Assembly: GCA_945787335.1 (NCBI GenBank)
Contig: CALZHR010000130.1
Coordinates: 1 to 33,212 of the forward strand
Length of the DNA stretch: 33,212 nt
DNA from: an uncultured Desulfuromonadales bacterium
Lineage (GTDB): Bacteria > Desulfobacterota > Desulfuromonadia > Desulfuromonadales > Geopsychrobacteraceae
Reading direction: 5' to 3'
This document shows positions 23,571 to 32,356 of this stretch, piece after piece. A model generated the notes under the pieces. That model had not been told where the DNA came from, made no database searches, and was given only the letters and a program-made list of their open reading frames with translations. Position 1 is the stretch's first letter. Each line of letters begins with the position of its first letter. The translations under genes and the position numbers were made by a program.

Positions 23571-24911
23571 GTGGATAAATTCAAAGTCAGTCTGGTCAGC
23601 CTCGGCTGTCCGAAGAACCTGGTCGATGCCGAGGTGATGCTCGGCCATCTGCCGCTCGATCGCTATGAAATCGTCACCGACGAAGCGCAGGCCGATATCA
23701 TCGTCGTCAACACCTGCTCGTTTATCAACGACGCCAAGGAGGAGTCGATCGACACGATCCTCGAGGTGGCTGATTACAAGCAGACCGGCAGCTGCCAGCT
23801 GCTGGTGGTGACCGGCTGCCTGCCGCAGCGCTACAAGGAAAAGCTGGCCAAACAGCTGCCCGAGGTCGATCTGTTCATGGGCACCGCCGAAGCGCCGCGC
23901 ATCGTCGAGCTGATCGAGCGTCAGCTGCAGCTGGAGGAGCAGAGCAGCGTGATCGGCATGCCCGACTACCTCTACGATCATGAGACCCCGCGGGTCAATT
24001 CCTCCCCCTTTTATACCAGCTACATCAAGATCGCCGACGGCTGCGCCAATCACTGCTCCTACTGCGTCATCCCGCAGCTGCGCGGCACCCTGCGCTCGCG
24101 CAGTATCGCCTCGGTGGTTGAGGAGGCGAAGACCCTGGCCGGCAAGGGGGTCAAGGAGATCAACCTGATCGCCCAGGATATCACCGCCTACGGTGCTGAT
24201 CGCAGCGACGGGACGACCATCGAAAAATTGCTGAAAGAGCTGGTCAAACTCGCCGAGCTTGACTGGATCCGCTTGCTTTATGCCTATCCGGACGGTGTTT
24301 CGGATGAATTGATCGAGCTGATTGCCACTGAGCCGAAAATCTGCAACTACCTGGATATCCCGCTGCAGCACATCGACGACAGAATCCTTGTCCAGATGAA
24401 CCGCCGGGTGAGCGAAGCCCAGGTGCGGGGGCTTCTCGGCAGGCTGCGGGAGAAAATTCCGGATCTGACTCTGCGGACCTCGTTTATCGTCGGCTTTCCC
24501 GGCGAAACCCGCGAGCAGTTCGACAAGCTGCTGAAGTTTGTCGAAGAGGGGCACTTCGAGCGGGTCGGGGTGTTCCGCTATTCCCGCGAAGAGGGGACCG
24601 CCGCCGCCACGCTGCCGGAGCAGGTGCCGGCTCAGACCAAGAAGAGCCGCCTGAACCGGCTGATGAAGGTCCAGGCGCGGGTTTCCTTCGCCAAGAACCG
24701 GGCGCTGGTCGGGCGCACCGAAACCGTGCTGGTCGAGGGTTTCAGCGAGGAGACCGAGCTGCTGCTCAAAGGGCGCAGCGTGCGTCAGGCGCCGGATGTC
24801 GATGGGCAGTACCTGATCACCGCCGGTCAGGCCGATGTCGGCGAGCTGGTGCAGCTGAAGATCACCGACTCTTCCGAGTACGACCTGATCGGCGAGATCG
24901 TCGGGGCCTGA
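23571..24911 (+). CDS. rimO: Ribosomal protein S12 methylthiotransferase RimO
   Basis: The 446-residue radical-SAM enzyme methylthiolates an aspartate of ribosomal protein S12. The N-terminal domain holds the auxiliary cluster cysteines C13, C49 and C83. The radical-SAM motif CANHCSYC gives C158, C162 and C165, and the C-terminal third is a TRAM domain. The opening [10 protein letters not shown] distinguishes RimO from MiaB. The start is GTG at 23571 with AGGAAA upstream. The apbE gene starts 3 nt after its stop. Confidence 0.96.
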   Translation: MDKFKVSLVSLGCPKNLVDAEVMLGHLPLDRYEIVTDEAQADIIVVNTCSFINDAKEESIDTILEVADYKQTGSCQLLVVTGCLPQRYKEKLAKQLPEVDLFMGTAEAPRIVELIERQLQLEEQSSVIGMPDYLYDHETPRVNSSPFYTSYIKIADGCANHCSYCVIPQLRGTLRSRSIASVVEEAKTLAGKGVKEINLIAQDITAYGADRSDGTTIEKLLKELVKLAELDWIRLLYAYPDGVSDELIELIATEPKICNYLDIPLQHIDDRILVQMNRRVSEAQVRGLLGRLREKIPDLTLRTSFIVGFPGETREQFDKLLKFVEEGHFERVGVFRYSREEGTAAATLPEQVPAQTKKSRLNRLMKVQARVSFAKNRALVGRTETVLVEGFSEETELLLKGRSVRQAPDVDGQYLITAGQADVGELVQLKITDSSEYDLIGEIVGA

Positions 24912-24914
24912 CGC

Positions 24915-25904
24915 ATGTTCGCTCGCCCTCAGTGGGTCATCCTGCTGCTGCTGGTGGTTGCCGGACTGGTCTGGTGGCGGGCTCCAGGCGGCGAGCGGCA
25001 GCTGGTGCGCACCGCCCTGATCATGGGCACCCTGGTCGAGCTCAAGGTCTTCGGCACGAATGAGGATGAGCTTGAGCGGGCGACGGCGGCGGCCTTTGCG
25101 GAAATGCGCCGGGTGGAAGCCCTGCTCACCAGCTATCGCCCCGAGTCTGAGATCTCACGGCTCTCGCGTGCTGCCGGGCCCTTTATCGTCAGTGAGGAAA
25201 CCGCCGCGCTGCTGCAGCGTGGCCAGCTGCTGGCACGGCAGACCGGCGGCGCCTTCGACCTGACCCTCGGCCAGTTGAAGCAGGTCTGGGGGATCGAGAG
25301 CGATCGTCCGCTCGTGCCGAGCCAGGCCGAGCTGCAGGCGGCGCTGACCGCCATCGGCCCGGAGGCGTTGCAAATCGAGGGGCGCAGCGTCAGCAAACGA
25401 AGCGCCGAGCTGCAGGTGGAGCTGGGGGGCATCGCCAAGGGCTACGCGGTCGATCGGGTGCTGGAGATGCTGCGTCAGGCGGGGGTCACTTCAGCGGCGG
25501 TCAACGCCGGCGGCGACATCGGCCTGCTTGGAGCTAAGCAGGGGCAGCCCTGGCGGATCGCCATTCAGCACCCGCGCAAAACCGGCGAGCTGCTGACGGT
25601 GCTGCCGCTGGTCAATCGGGCGGTCGTGACCTCCGGAGACTACGAACGTTATTTTGAACGCAACGGCATCCGCTATCATCACATTTTCGACCCGCGCACC
25701 GGTTCTCCGGCCCGCGGCTGTCAGAGCGTGACCGTCGTGGCCGCCGATGCCGCGACGGCCGATGCGCTGGCGACGGCCGCCTTTGTCCTTGGTCCGCAGC
25801 AGGGGTTGCGGCTGCTGGAACGCCTGCCGGAGGTCGAGGGGTTGCTGGTCGGGCGGGATGGCGGCATATTTCAGACCAGCGGCCTGCAGCGGGAGGAGCC
25901 GTGA
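24915..25904 (+). CDS. apbE: FAD:protein FMN transferase (ApbE family)
   Basis: The 329-residue protein attaches FMN covalently to threonine/serine of partner flavoproteins such as Rnf or Nqr subunits. A single N-terminal membrane helix (about 7-22) anchors it toward the periplasm. Family landmarks are LMGTLVELKVFG-like strand (residues 36-48), GGIAKGYAVDRVL, NAGGDIGLLG and YHHIFDPRTGSPARG, plus the ADALATAAFVLG helix containing the metal-binding Asp. The next gene's GTG overlaps its stop, linking it to a NusG-II protein and a Gx-type membrane protein. Confidence 0.94.
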   Translation: MFARPQWVILLLLVVAGLVWWRAPGGERQLVRTALIMGTLVELKVFGTNEDELERATAAAFAEMRRVEALLTSYRPESEISRLSRAAGPFIVSEETAALLQRGQLLARQTGGAFDLTLGQLKQVWGIESDRPLVPSQAELQAALTAIGPEALQIEGRSVSKRSAELQVELGGIAKGYAVDRVLEMLRQAGVTSAAVNAGGDIGLLGAKQGQPWRIAIQHPRKTGELLTVLPLVNRAVVTSGDYERYFERNGIRYHHIFDPRTGSPARGCQSVTVVAADAATADALATAAFVLGPQQGLRLLERLPEVEGLLVGRDGGIFQTSGLQREEP

Positions 25905-26290
25905 AGCGGATCTGGCTGCAGCGGCTGACGGCCTTCGATCGCAAACTGGTGCTGCTGCTGAGCGCGCTGGTTTTTCTTTCTTTTCTCGTGCCGCTGCGCC
26001 AGGAGGCGGGTGCCCGGCTGCTGGTCGAATCGGGGGACAAGACCCTGTTTGTCGCCAGTCTCGATCAGCCGCAGCTGGTCGAACTGTCCGGCCCGCTCGG
26101 CCTGACCCGGTTTGAAATCAAAGATGGCGCGGTGCGGGTGCTCAGCTCTCCCTGCCCGAACAAGATCTGTATCGGCCTGGGGGCGGCCCGGCACAGCGGC
26201 GACCTGCTCGCCTGCGTGCCGAACCGGCTGGTCTTTCGTATCGCAGGAAAATCTGCCGAGGGGCAGGGGTATGACCTCCTCAGCCGCTGA
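25901..26290 (+). CDS. NusG domain II-containing membrane-anchored protein
   Basis: The 129-residue product has an N-terminal membrane helix (about 15-31) and then a small beta domain of the NusG-II type. This carries the signature SPCPNKICIGLG and LACVPNRLVF with three conserved cysteines (in CPNKIC and ACVPN). Domains of this kind occur beside ApbE and Gx proteins in many anaerobes, but their function is unknown. The start is GTG, overlapping the apbE stop by 4 nt. The 3' end overlaps the next gene by 20 nt, so the three genes are tightly coupled. Confidence 0.85.
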   Translation: MKRIWLQRLTAFDRKLVLLLSALVFLSFLVPLRQEAGARLLVESGDKTLFVASLDQPQLVELSGPLGLTRFEIKDGAVRVLSSPCPNKICIGLGAARHSGDLLACVPNRLVFRIAGKSAEGQGYDLLSR

Positions 26291-26834
26291 GTACACCGAA
26301 CTGGAACGGGTGCGGCGGCGGGTATTTCTGGCCCTGTTTATCGCTCTGGCGGTGGCGCTGCATACTTTTGAGGCGCTGCTGCCGAATCCGCTACCCTGGT
26401 TCCGGCTCGGCCTGGCCAACATCCTGGGGTTGACCGCGCTGTTTATTTATGGTGTTCGGGAGCTCTGGATCGTCAGCATCGCGCGGATTCTGGTCGGCAG
26501 TCTGATCCTCGGCAACCTGTTCTCCCCGGGGTTTCTGCTGTCGCTCTCGGGCGGGCTGCTGGCGACCTTGCTGATGGCCACCAGCTATCGCCTCTGGCAA
26601 GCGAAAATCGGGCCGGTGGGGGTCTCGGTGCTCGGCGCCCTGGGTCATGCCGGCGGCCAGCTGCTGATCGCCTGGCTGCTGATCATCCGCCATCCGTCGG
26701 TCTGGCTGATGCTCCCCTTTTTCCTGCTCTTTTCGCTGATCAGTGGTATTGTTAATGGGTTAGCCGCGGACCTGCTTCGTGAATCCCTGTTGAACCATCC
26801 GGCTTTCGCTCGCCTGCGCAAGCTGGCCGGCTAG
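26271..26834 (+). CDS. Gx transporter family protein (heptaprenyl diphosphate synthase component I-like)
   Basis: The 187-residue membrane protein has about five hydrophobic helices. It carries the family pattern FEALLPNPLPWFRLGLANI near the start, then RILVGSLILGNLFSPGFLLSLSGG (spanning helices two and three) and GALGHAGGQL. The family was first named heptaprenyl diphosphate synthase component I but looks like a small-molecule transporter of the ECF S-component kind. The ATG at 26271 follows GAGGGG and overlaps the NusG-II gene. Together with ApbE it may serve flavin or quinone supply to an extracytoplasmic redox protein. Confidence 0.83.
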   Translation: MTSSAAEYTELERVRRRVFLALFIALAVALHTFEALLPNPLPWFRLGLANILGLTALFIYGVRELWIVSIARILVGSLILGNLFSPGFLLSLSGGLLATLLMATSYRLWQAKIGPVGVSVLGALGHAGGQLLIAWLLIIRHPSVWLMLPFFLLFSLISGIVNGLAADLLRESLLNHPAFARLRKLAG

Positions 26835-26855
26835 GGAGAACTTCAGGAGGGTTGG

Positions 26856-27320
26856 ATGAAATTTCTGTTGTCACTGCTGCTGCCATCATTGCTGCTGGCC
26901 GCCTGTGCGCCGGCCCCGTCCAGCCCACCGCAAGCGGCGCCTCAACAGGTCGATCTCGCCGGCGTTCGCCAGCAGCTCGCGCGGCTGCCCGGTGCCGAGG
27001 TGCAGGAGCAGCCGCTGGCCTTCAGCTACCCGGGGCAGGTCTTGTTCGGTGACGGAGCGGTGCTGCCGATGCCGGGGGGGCCGAAGCTGCTCGACCCACT
27101 GGCGGCGTTTCTCAAGCAGAATAGGCAATTGGTCTGGCAGGTCGAAGTCCGGGCCGAGACCGAACAGGGACCGGCCTACGATCAAACGCTGGCGGAGAAA
27201 CGCAGCGAACTGCTCGCCAGCTACCTGCTCAGCAAAGGGGCTGAGCTGAAGAATCTGCATTTTCAGCCGGAGGCCGGCGCCGGCGCGCCGCTGAGTTTGC
27301 TCCTTGTTACCGAACAATAG
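26856..27320 (+). CDS. Lipoprotein with a degenerate OmpA-like domain
   Basis: The 154-residue product has a lipoprotein signal ending LLAAC (lipidation at C17) and a Pro/Ala-rich linker. A C-terminal domain of OmpA type follows, recognised by VLFGDGAVLPM, a repeated beta-alpha pattern and the helix LAEKRSELLASYLLSKGAEL. The usual peptidoglycan-binding Asp of the GHTD loop is missing (context VRAETEQG), so it may not bind the cell wall in the standard way. An AGGAGGG site precedes the ATG. Its relation to the ApbE set is only positional. Confidence 0.75.
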   Translation: MKFLLSLLLPSLLLAACAPAPSSPPQAAPQQVDLAGVRQQLARLPGAEVQEQPLAFSYPGQVLFGDGAVLPMPGGPKLLDPLAAFLKQNRQLVWQVEVRAETEQGPAYDQTLAEKRSELLASYLLSKGAELKNLHFQPEAGAGAPLSLLLVTEQ

Positions 27321-27353
27321 TTCTTTCAATAACCATTCATCACGGAGGGTCTG

Positions 27354-28349
27354 ATGAAAGTCGTACTGCCCGTCGCAGGCAAGGGGACCCGCCTGCGCCC
27401 CCACACCCACACCAAAGCCAAATCGCTGGTCAATGTCGCCGGGAAAACCGTCCTCGAGCATATCATCGAACGGCTGCTGGCGATCAATGCCGAAGAGTTC
27501 ATCTTTATCACCGATGAAAACGGCCAGCAGGTCAGTAACTTCATGCAAAACAAGTTTCCCGAGCTGACGTGTCATTACCTGATCCAGCAGGAGCGGCTCG
27601 GTCCGGCCCATGCGGTGGCTCTGGCGGCGCCGGTGGTCAACGACGGCGACGATCTGCTGGTGGTCTTCAACGACACCATCTTCGTCACCGACCTGGCCCG
27701 GATTCCGCAGCTCTGCGCCGACGCAGACGGCCTGATCTACTCAAAAGAGGTCGAGGACTACCAGCGCTTCGGGGTCAACGTGGTCAAAAACGGCTACATC
27801 GTCGACATGGTCGAAAAACCGGACCAGCCGATCTCCAGGCTCGCCCAGGTCGGGCTTTACTACCTGAAGGACGGCGCCGGGTTCATCCGCGCCATCGAAC
27901 AGACCATCGCCGCGGGGGAGACGGTCAAGGGGGAATACTACCTGCCTTCGGTGTTCATGCGCATGATCGGCGCCGGCAGCAAGTTCAAAGCCCCGGAGAT
28001 CGACGCCTGGCTCGACTGCGGCAAGCCGGAAACCCTGCTCGAAACCAACCGCTTTCTGCTCAACGGCCGTCATCACATCCACGGCGAGTCGCACAACACC
28101 GTGTTCATCGAGCCGGTGCACGTCGAACGGGGGGCGCTGGTGAAGAATTCGATCATCGGGCCGCATGTCTCCATCGCCGCCGGCAGCGTGATCGAGAATT
28201 CGGTGATCCGCGATTCGATCATCAACAGCGAAAACAAGGTCAGCAACCTGATCCTGGATCACTCGCTGCTGGGCGACTCGGTGACCCTGATCGGTTCGCC
28301 GCGGCGGATGAATATCGGCGATCACTCCCTGATCGAAATGGATCAATAA
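27354..28349 (+). CDS. Sugar-1-phosphate nucleotidyltransferase with left-handed beta-helix tail
   Basis: The 331-residue enzyme has the N-terminal nucleotide-binding motif LPVAGKGTRLRPHT (residues 5-18), the metal-binding Asp in FNDTIF and the sugar-binding VEKPDQP. Its hexapeptide-repeat C-terminus (from about 240: NSIIGPHVSIAAGSVIENSV and following) forms a beta-helix. This is the architecture of glucose-1-phosphate thymidylyltransferase/RmlA-related and archaeal-type bifunctional enzymes; the exact sugar is not evident. A GGAGG site precedes the ATG. No other cell-wall or LPS gene flanks it. Confidence 0.88.
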   Translation: MKVVLPVAGKGTRLRPHTHTKAKSLVNVAGKTVLEHIIERLLAINAEEFIFITDENGQQVSNFMQNKFPELTCHYLIQQERLGPAHAVALAAPVVNDGDDLLVVFNDTIFVTDLARIPQLCADADGLIYSKEVEDYQRFGVNVVKNGYIVDMVEKPDQPISRLAQVGLYYLKDGAGFIRAIEQTIAAGETVKGEYYLPSVFMRMIGAGSKFKAPEIDAWLDCGKPETLLETNRFLLNGRHHIHGESHNTVFIEPVHVERGALVKNSIIGPHVSIAAGSVIENSVIRDSIINSENKVSNLILDHSLLGDSVTLIGSPRRMNIGDHSLIEMDQ

Positions 28350-28356
28350 GTGGGAG

Positions 28357-28480
28357 GGGCGGTGAAAAAAACACCATCTGCTTCGTTCCCCTTGAGCGCA
28401 GTCGTTGCGACGTAGCCTCCGGCTACGACTCACTCCCGCGCTCGGCGGGCGGCTCGCAGCTGGAGCTTTTTACACCGCCC
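28357..28480. repeat. 124-bp element with terminal inverted repeats and inner palindrome
   Basis: The left end GGGCGGTGAAAAA (28357-28369) and right end TTTTTACACCGCCC (28467-28480) are inverted copies differing by one inserted base. Inside lies the perfect hairpin CGTAGCC-TCC-GGCTACG (28411-28427). No protein is encoded. It may be a miniature inverted-repeat element or a composite REP unit, and it could also fold into a terminator for the preceding gene. Confidence 0.6.
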
Positions 28481-28524
28481 TGAAACCAGACAGCAAGATC
28501 GAAAAACGGGACTCTGTAGAGTAG

Positions 28525-28545
28525 GGGCGCCCCGCTGGGGCGCCC
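28525..28545. repeat. GC-rich perfect hairpin upstream of the DUF445 gene
   Basis: GGGCGCCCC and GGGGCGCCC form a 9-bp stem with a GCT loop, directly before the next gene. It resembles the widespread GTAGGGGCG-type palindromes of bacterial intergenic regions. It leaves little room for a normal ribosome site. Confidence 0.6.
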
Positions 28546-28563
28546 GCATTGGTTAATAGAAAA

Positions 28564-30171
28564 GTGAAAAGTTTGATTATCGAATATCAGCAGTATCTGC
28601 CCTGGCTGATCCCGCCCCTGCTCGGGGCGCTGATCGGCTATGTGACCAACTACATCGCCATCCGCATGCTGTTCCGGCCGCTGAAGGCCTGGCGGCTGCT
28701 CGGCCTGCGGGTGCCGCTGACGCCGGGGATCATCCCGGCCAAGCGGGGGGAACTGGCGGCGAAGATGGGCGAGATGGTCGGTGATCATCTGCTCACCGCC
28801 GACGACGTCGGCCGCGCTTTCGCCAAGGATTCGGTGCAGCGTGAACTGCGCCTGGCGGTGACCGACAAGCTCGGCACCTTTCTCGACCGCGAGCTGGGTC
28901 CGCTGGAGACCCTGGTGCCGGACCGCTTCCGCAAGCGGTTTCGCGAACTGGTCGAGTTGCTGCGTGGCAAGCTGACCAAACTGGTTTTCGAGTACCTGCA
29001 GAGCGAGGCATTTGAAGAGAAGCTGCGCGATTATCTGCAGCGTCAGGGCGACCAGCTGTTGGCCCGCGATCTGTCGAGTTTCCTCAACCCGCAGCGCTAC
29101 CGCGATCTGCAGCACCATCTTGACGGCAAGCTGAGCGGTTTCTTCCAGTCGCCGAAGATGGCTGAGATGGTCGGCAACTATGTCGACCGCAAGACCGAAA
29201 AGCTGCTCTCCAGCGAGCGCTCTTTGCGCGAGCTGCTGCCGGCCGACCTGGTCGCGTTGATCCTCGATCAGCTGGAAAAGGAGCTGCCGCCGCTGCTCGA
29301 AAAGTTCGGCGGCATGCTTTACGATCCGCAGTTCCGCGAGCGACTGGTGAAAAAGGGGAAGGCGGCGGTCGACGGCTTTCTCGATTCCCTTGGTGGCCTG
29401 GCCGGTTTGCTGAGCGGCTTTCTCGACCTGAACAAGATCTACGACAAGATCCCCGGATTTCTCGACAAGGCTGGCGACGAGATCGCCGCCTGGCTGAAGG
29501 AGGCGCAGACCCAGCAGCAGCTGGCCAAACTGCTGCGCGAGCGGATCGATGGCCTGCTCGACCGCTCTCTGGCCAGCTACCTGGAGAAGCTCCCCTACGA
29601 GAAAGTCAGCGGGGTGCGCCAGTTTGTCCGCGGCCGCGTGGTCGCCGCGGTGCAGTCGCGCAAGACCATCGATACTGCGCTGATCCTCACCGACGGGGCG
29701 ATCGACCGGCTCAAGGACCGCTCCTTCGACAGCCTGTTTCAGGCTGTGCTGCCGGACGGCGGTCTGGAGCGCAGTCGTGACCGGCTGGCCGATAAACTGC
29801 TCGAGGTGCTCCGCTCGCCGCAGGCCAGGGCGGCACTGGAGGCGATCCTGCAGGAGCAGAGCGAGGAATGGATCTACCGCAAGCCGCTCGGGCTGCTCTC
29901 CGCACGGCTGCCGAACGATCTGCGCCAGGAGCTTGAGAGCGGCATCTGCCAGCTGGTCGAGGAACTGCTGAAAAAGGAAGCGCCGCGCCTGGTGGAAACC
30001 CTCAACGTGCGGCGGATGGTCGAGGAGAAGGTTAACAGCCTCGACCTGCTGCAGGTCGAAGGGCTGCTGATGGGGATCATGAAGGAACAGTTCAAGTACA
30101 TCAACCTGTTCGGCGCCCTGCTCGGCTTTCTCATCGGGATGATGAACCTGCTGGCGCTGCAGGCGCTATAA
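28564..30171 (+). CDS. DUF445 family membrane protein
   Basis: The 535-residue protein begins with a membrane helix followed by the family signature [19 protein letters not shown] and [27 protein letters not shown] long, charged, helix-rich domain (about 90-490) has segments suited to coiled coils. A C-terminal membrane helix ends in [17 protein letters not shown]. The function of DUF445 proteins is unknown. The start is uncertain: GTG at 28564 is used, but a TTG at 28549 is in frame, and neither has a good ribosome site, because palindromic repeats occupy the upstream region. Confidence 0.88.
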   Translation: MKSLIIEYQQYLPWLIPPLLGALIGYVTNYIAIRMLFRPLKAWRLLGLRVPLTPGIIPAKRGELAAKMGEMVGDHLLTADDVGRAFAKDSVQRELRLAVTDKLGTFLDRELGPLETLVPDRFRKRFRELVELLRGKLTKLVFEYLQSEAFEEKLRDYLQRQGDQLLARDLSSFLNPQRYRDLQHHLDGKLSGFFQSPKMAEMVGNYVDRKTEKLLSSERSLRELLPADLVALILDQLEKELPPLLEKFGGMLYDPQFRERLVKKGKAAVDGFLDSLGGLAGLLSGFLDLNKIYDKIPGFLDKAGDEIAAWLKEAQTQQQLAKLLRERIDGLLDRSLASYLEKLPYEKVSGVRQFVRGRVVAAVQSRKTIDTALILTDGAIDRLKDRSFDSLFQAVLPDGGLERSRDRLADKLLEVLRSPQARAALEAILQEQSEEWIYRKPLGLLSARLPNDLRQELESGICQLVEELLKKEAPRLVETLNVRRMVEEKVNSLDLLQVEGLLMGIMKEQFKYINLFGALLGFLIGMMNLLALQAL

Positions 30172-30209
30172 TTCAACGAGAGGGTACTGCAAACCAAAGG
30201 AGAGCAACG

Positions 30210-30680
30210 ATGGAACGGGCAACCTTTGCCGCCGGCTGTTTCTGGGGAGTGGAAGAGGCGTTCCGCACGCTGGATGGCGTGCTCGAGACGGCGGTCGGCT
30301 ATATGGGGGGGAACACCGAAAATCCAACCTACCAGCAGGTCTGCACCGGGGAGACCGGGCACGCCGAGGTCGTTGACCTGCGCTTCGACCCGGAACGGAT
30401 CAGCTACGCGCAGCTGCTCGAGGTTTTCTGGGCCAAACATAATCCGACCAGCCTGAACTTTCAGGGTTGGGATGTCGGCACCCAGTACCGCAGCGCGATC
30501 TTCTGTCACACGGAAGAACAGCGGCAGATCGCCGCAGATTCAAAAGCTGCACTTGAGAAGAGCGGCAAGTACCAGGGCCCGGTTGTGACCGAAATCACCC
30601 CCGCCGGGCCATTCTGGCGCGCCGAAGAGTACCACCAGCAGTATGTCTTGAAGAACCGGCCCGGTTGCCGCGGCGGCTGA
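30210..30680 (+). CDS. msrA: Peptide methionine sulfoxide reductase MsrA
   Basis: The 156-residue enzyme reduces the S-epimer of methionine sulfoxide. The active-site GCFWG (C10) is present, as are GYMGG, GHAEVV and the FWAKHNPTS segment. A further cysteine near the C-terminus (GCRGG) can act as the resolving residue. Length is typical of the compact cytosolic form. An AAAGGAGA site precedes the ATG. It fits oxidative-stress protection in an anaerobe exposed to oxygen. Confidence 0.96.
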   Translation: MERATFAAGCFWGVEEAFRTLDGVLETAVGYMGGNTENPTYQQVCTGETGHAEVVDLRFDPERISYAQLLEVFWAKHNPTSLNFQGWDVGTQYRSAIFCHTEEQRQIAADSKAALEKSGKYQGPVVTEITPAGPFWRAEEYHQQYVLKNRPGCRGG

Positions 30681-30692
30681 AGGAGCAGAACG

Positions 30693-31499
30693 ATTTTCCG
30701 CATCAAGCCGATTGCACGCCCTGCTGGAAATGATCTGCTGCAACTGACGGCTTTTCTGCTGGTTGTTGCCGGCTGCTGCTGGGGGTTGCTGTCGGGCGCG
30801 GAAAACCTCGGCTACAACTGGCAGTGGTCGCGGGTGCCCCGCTATCTGCTCAGCCGCGGCGCTGAGGGCTGGCAGGCCGGGCCGTTACTGCAGGGGGTGG
30901 GGTTGACGCTGCAGATTTCCCTGGTCAGCCTGCTGCTCTCCTTCATCATCGGCCTGCTCACCGCCCTGTTGCGCCTCTCACAAAGCCCTCTCGGGCGCTG
31001 GGTCGCCTGGGTTTACCTGGAACTGATCCGCAATACACCGCTGCTGATCCAGATCTTTATCATTTATTTTGTCTTTGCTCCGGTTCTCGATATCGGCCGG
31101 TTCACCTCTGCGATTCTGGCGCTCAGCCTGTTTGAGGGGGCTTACGCCTCGGAAATCATCCGGGCCGGAATTCTTGCCATCCCGGCCGGTCAGTGGGAGG
31201 CGGGTGCGACCCTCGGCCTGACCAGGGCGCAGAGCTACCGGCTGATCATCCTGCCGCAGGCGCTGCGCAAGATGCTCCCGCCGCTGACCAGCCAGGGGAT
31301 CTCGCTGATCAAGGATTCGGCCCTGGTCTCGACCATCGCCATCTACGATCTGACCATGCAAGGGCAGCAGATCGTCGCCGAAACCTTTCTGACCTTTGAA
31401 ATCTGGTTCAGCGTGGCGGCGCTCTACCTGCTGCTGACCCTATCCCTCTCTGTCCTGGTAAGCTTTCTGGAGCAGAGGTTACAGCTGAGAGTTAATTGA
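30693..31499 (+). CDS. Polar amino-acid ABC transporter permease, probable ATT start
   Basis: The product is a HisM/GlnP-type permease with about five membrane helices and the EAA loop around EIIRAGILAIPAGQWEAGATLGL. The first ATG/GTG/TTG in frame (TTG at 30786) would cut into the N-terminal helix and has no ribosome site. The frame stays open upstream to the msrA stop. The paralogue at 32357 has a matching N-terminal helix (DSLLLILLVAAAFYLGY against DLLQLTAFLLVVAGCCWGL). AAGGAG lies exactly 7 nt before an ATT at 30693, so I place the start there (268 residues). AUU initiation is rare but known, for example in infC. Confidence 0.8.
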   Translation: MFRIKPIARPAGNDLLQLTAFLLVVAGCCWGLLSGAENLGYNWQWSRVPRYLLSRGAEGWQAGPLLQGVGLTLQISLVSLLLSFIIGLLTALLRLSQSPLGRWVAWVYLELIRNTPLLIQIFIIYFVFAPVLDIGRFTSAILALSLFEGAYASEIIRAGILAIPAGQWEAGATLGLTRAQSYRLIILPQALRKMLPPLTSQGISLIKDSALVSTIAIYDLTMQGQQIVAETFLTFEIWFSVAALYLLLTLSLSVLVSFLEQRLQLRVN

Positions 31500-31526
31500 T
31501 TTTTTCACTGAACAAAGGAGGTTACG

Positions 31527-32345
31527 ATGAAGCGCACGTTGGTTTTCTGCCTGTTGCTGCTGGCACTGACCACCCCGCTGCTGGCGGCCGAAGTCAGACA
31601 GGAACTGGTCCGGCAAAGCACTCTGGAGCAGGTGATCGAAAAAAACCGGCTCAAGGTCGGCTTTTCCACCTTCGTGCCCTGGGCGATGAAGGACAAGCAG
31701 GGCGGCTACACCGGCTTTGAGATCGAGGTGGCGAAAAAGCTCGCCGAGGATATGGGCGTCGAGGTGCAGTTCGTGCCGACCAAGTGGTCGGGGATCATCC
31801 CGGCGCTGTTGACCGGCAAGTTCGATGTCATCATCGGCGGCATGGGGATCACCCCGCAGCGCAACCTCAAGGTCAATTTCAGCGATCCTTACGAGTTCAG
31901 CGGCATGTCGCTCGTCGCCAGCAGCAAGCTGGCTTCCGGCCGCAGCGGCCTGGAGGCGTTCAACGATCCGCAGCTGACCATCGTCGCGCGGATCGGGACC
32001 ACGGCCGCCGCAGCAGCTAAGAAACACCTGCCGAAGGCTCAGCTGCGACTGTTCGATGATGAAGGGCAGGCGCTCCAGGAGGTGCTCAACAACCGCGCTG
32101 CGGCGATGGTCTCATCACAGCCCTTTCCCGAGTTTCAGACCCTGAAATATGCCGATAAGCTGTTTCTGCCACTCGCCGGAGAAACCTTCACCAAGGAGCC
32201 GATCGGGTTTGCCATCCGCAAGGGGGATGGCGATTTTCTCAACTTCCTGAACAACTGGATCCGGGTGCGCAATGCTGACGGCTGGCTGCAGGAGCGCTAC
32301 AACTACTGGTTCACCACCCAGAACTGGAAGGATCAGGTCGAATAG
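31527..32345 (+). CDS. Polar amino-acid ABC transporter, periplasmic binding protein
   Basis: The 272-residue precursor has a signal peptide ending LLAAE and the family-3 solute-binding fold. Family landmarks are LKVGFSTFVPWAMKD, YTGFEIEVAKKLAEDMG, FDVIIGGMGITPQRNLKVNFSDPY and a typical RIGTTAAAAAKKHLP second lobe. It delivers a polar amino acid to the two permeases that flank it. The exact ligand is not readable. An AAAGGAGG site precedes the ATG. Confidence 0.95.
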   Translation: MKRTLVFCLLLLALTTPLLAAEVRQELVRQSTLEQVIEKNRLKVGFSTFVPWAMKDKQGGYTGFEIEVAKKLAEDMGVEVQFVPTKWSGIIPALLTGKFDVIIGGMGITPQRNLKVNFSDPYEFSGMSLVASSKLASGRSGLEAFNDPQLTIVARIGTTAAAAAKKHLPKAQLRLFDDEGQALQEVLNNRAAAMVSSQPFPEFQTLKYADKLFLPLAGETFTKEPIGFAIRKGDGDFLNFLNNWIRVRNADGWLQERYNYWFTTQNWKDQVE

Positions 32346-32356
32346 GGGAACTCCGC

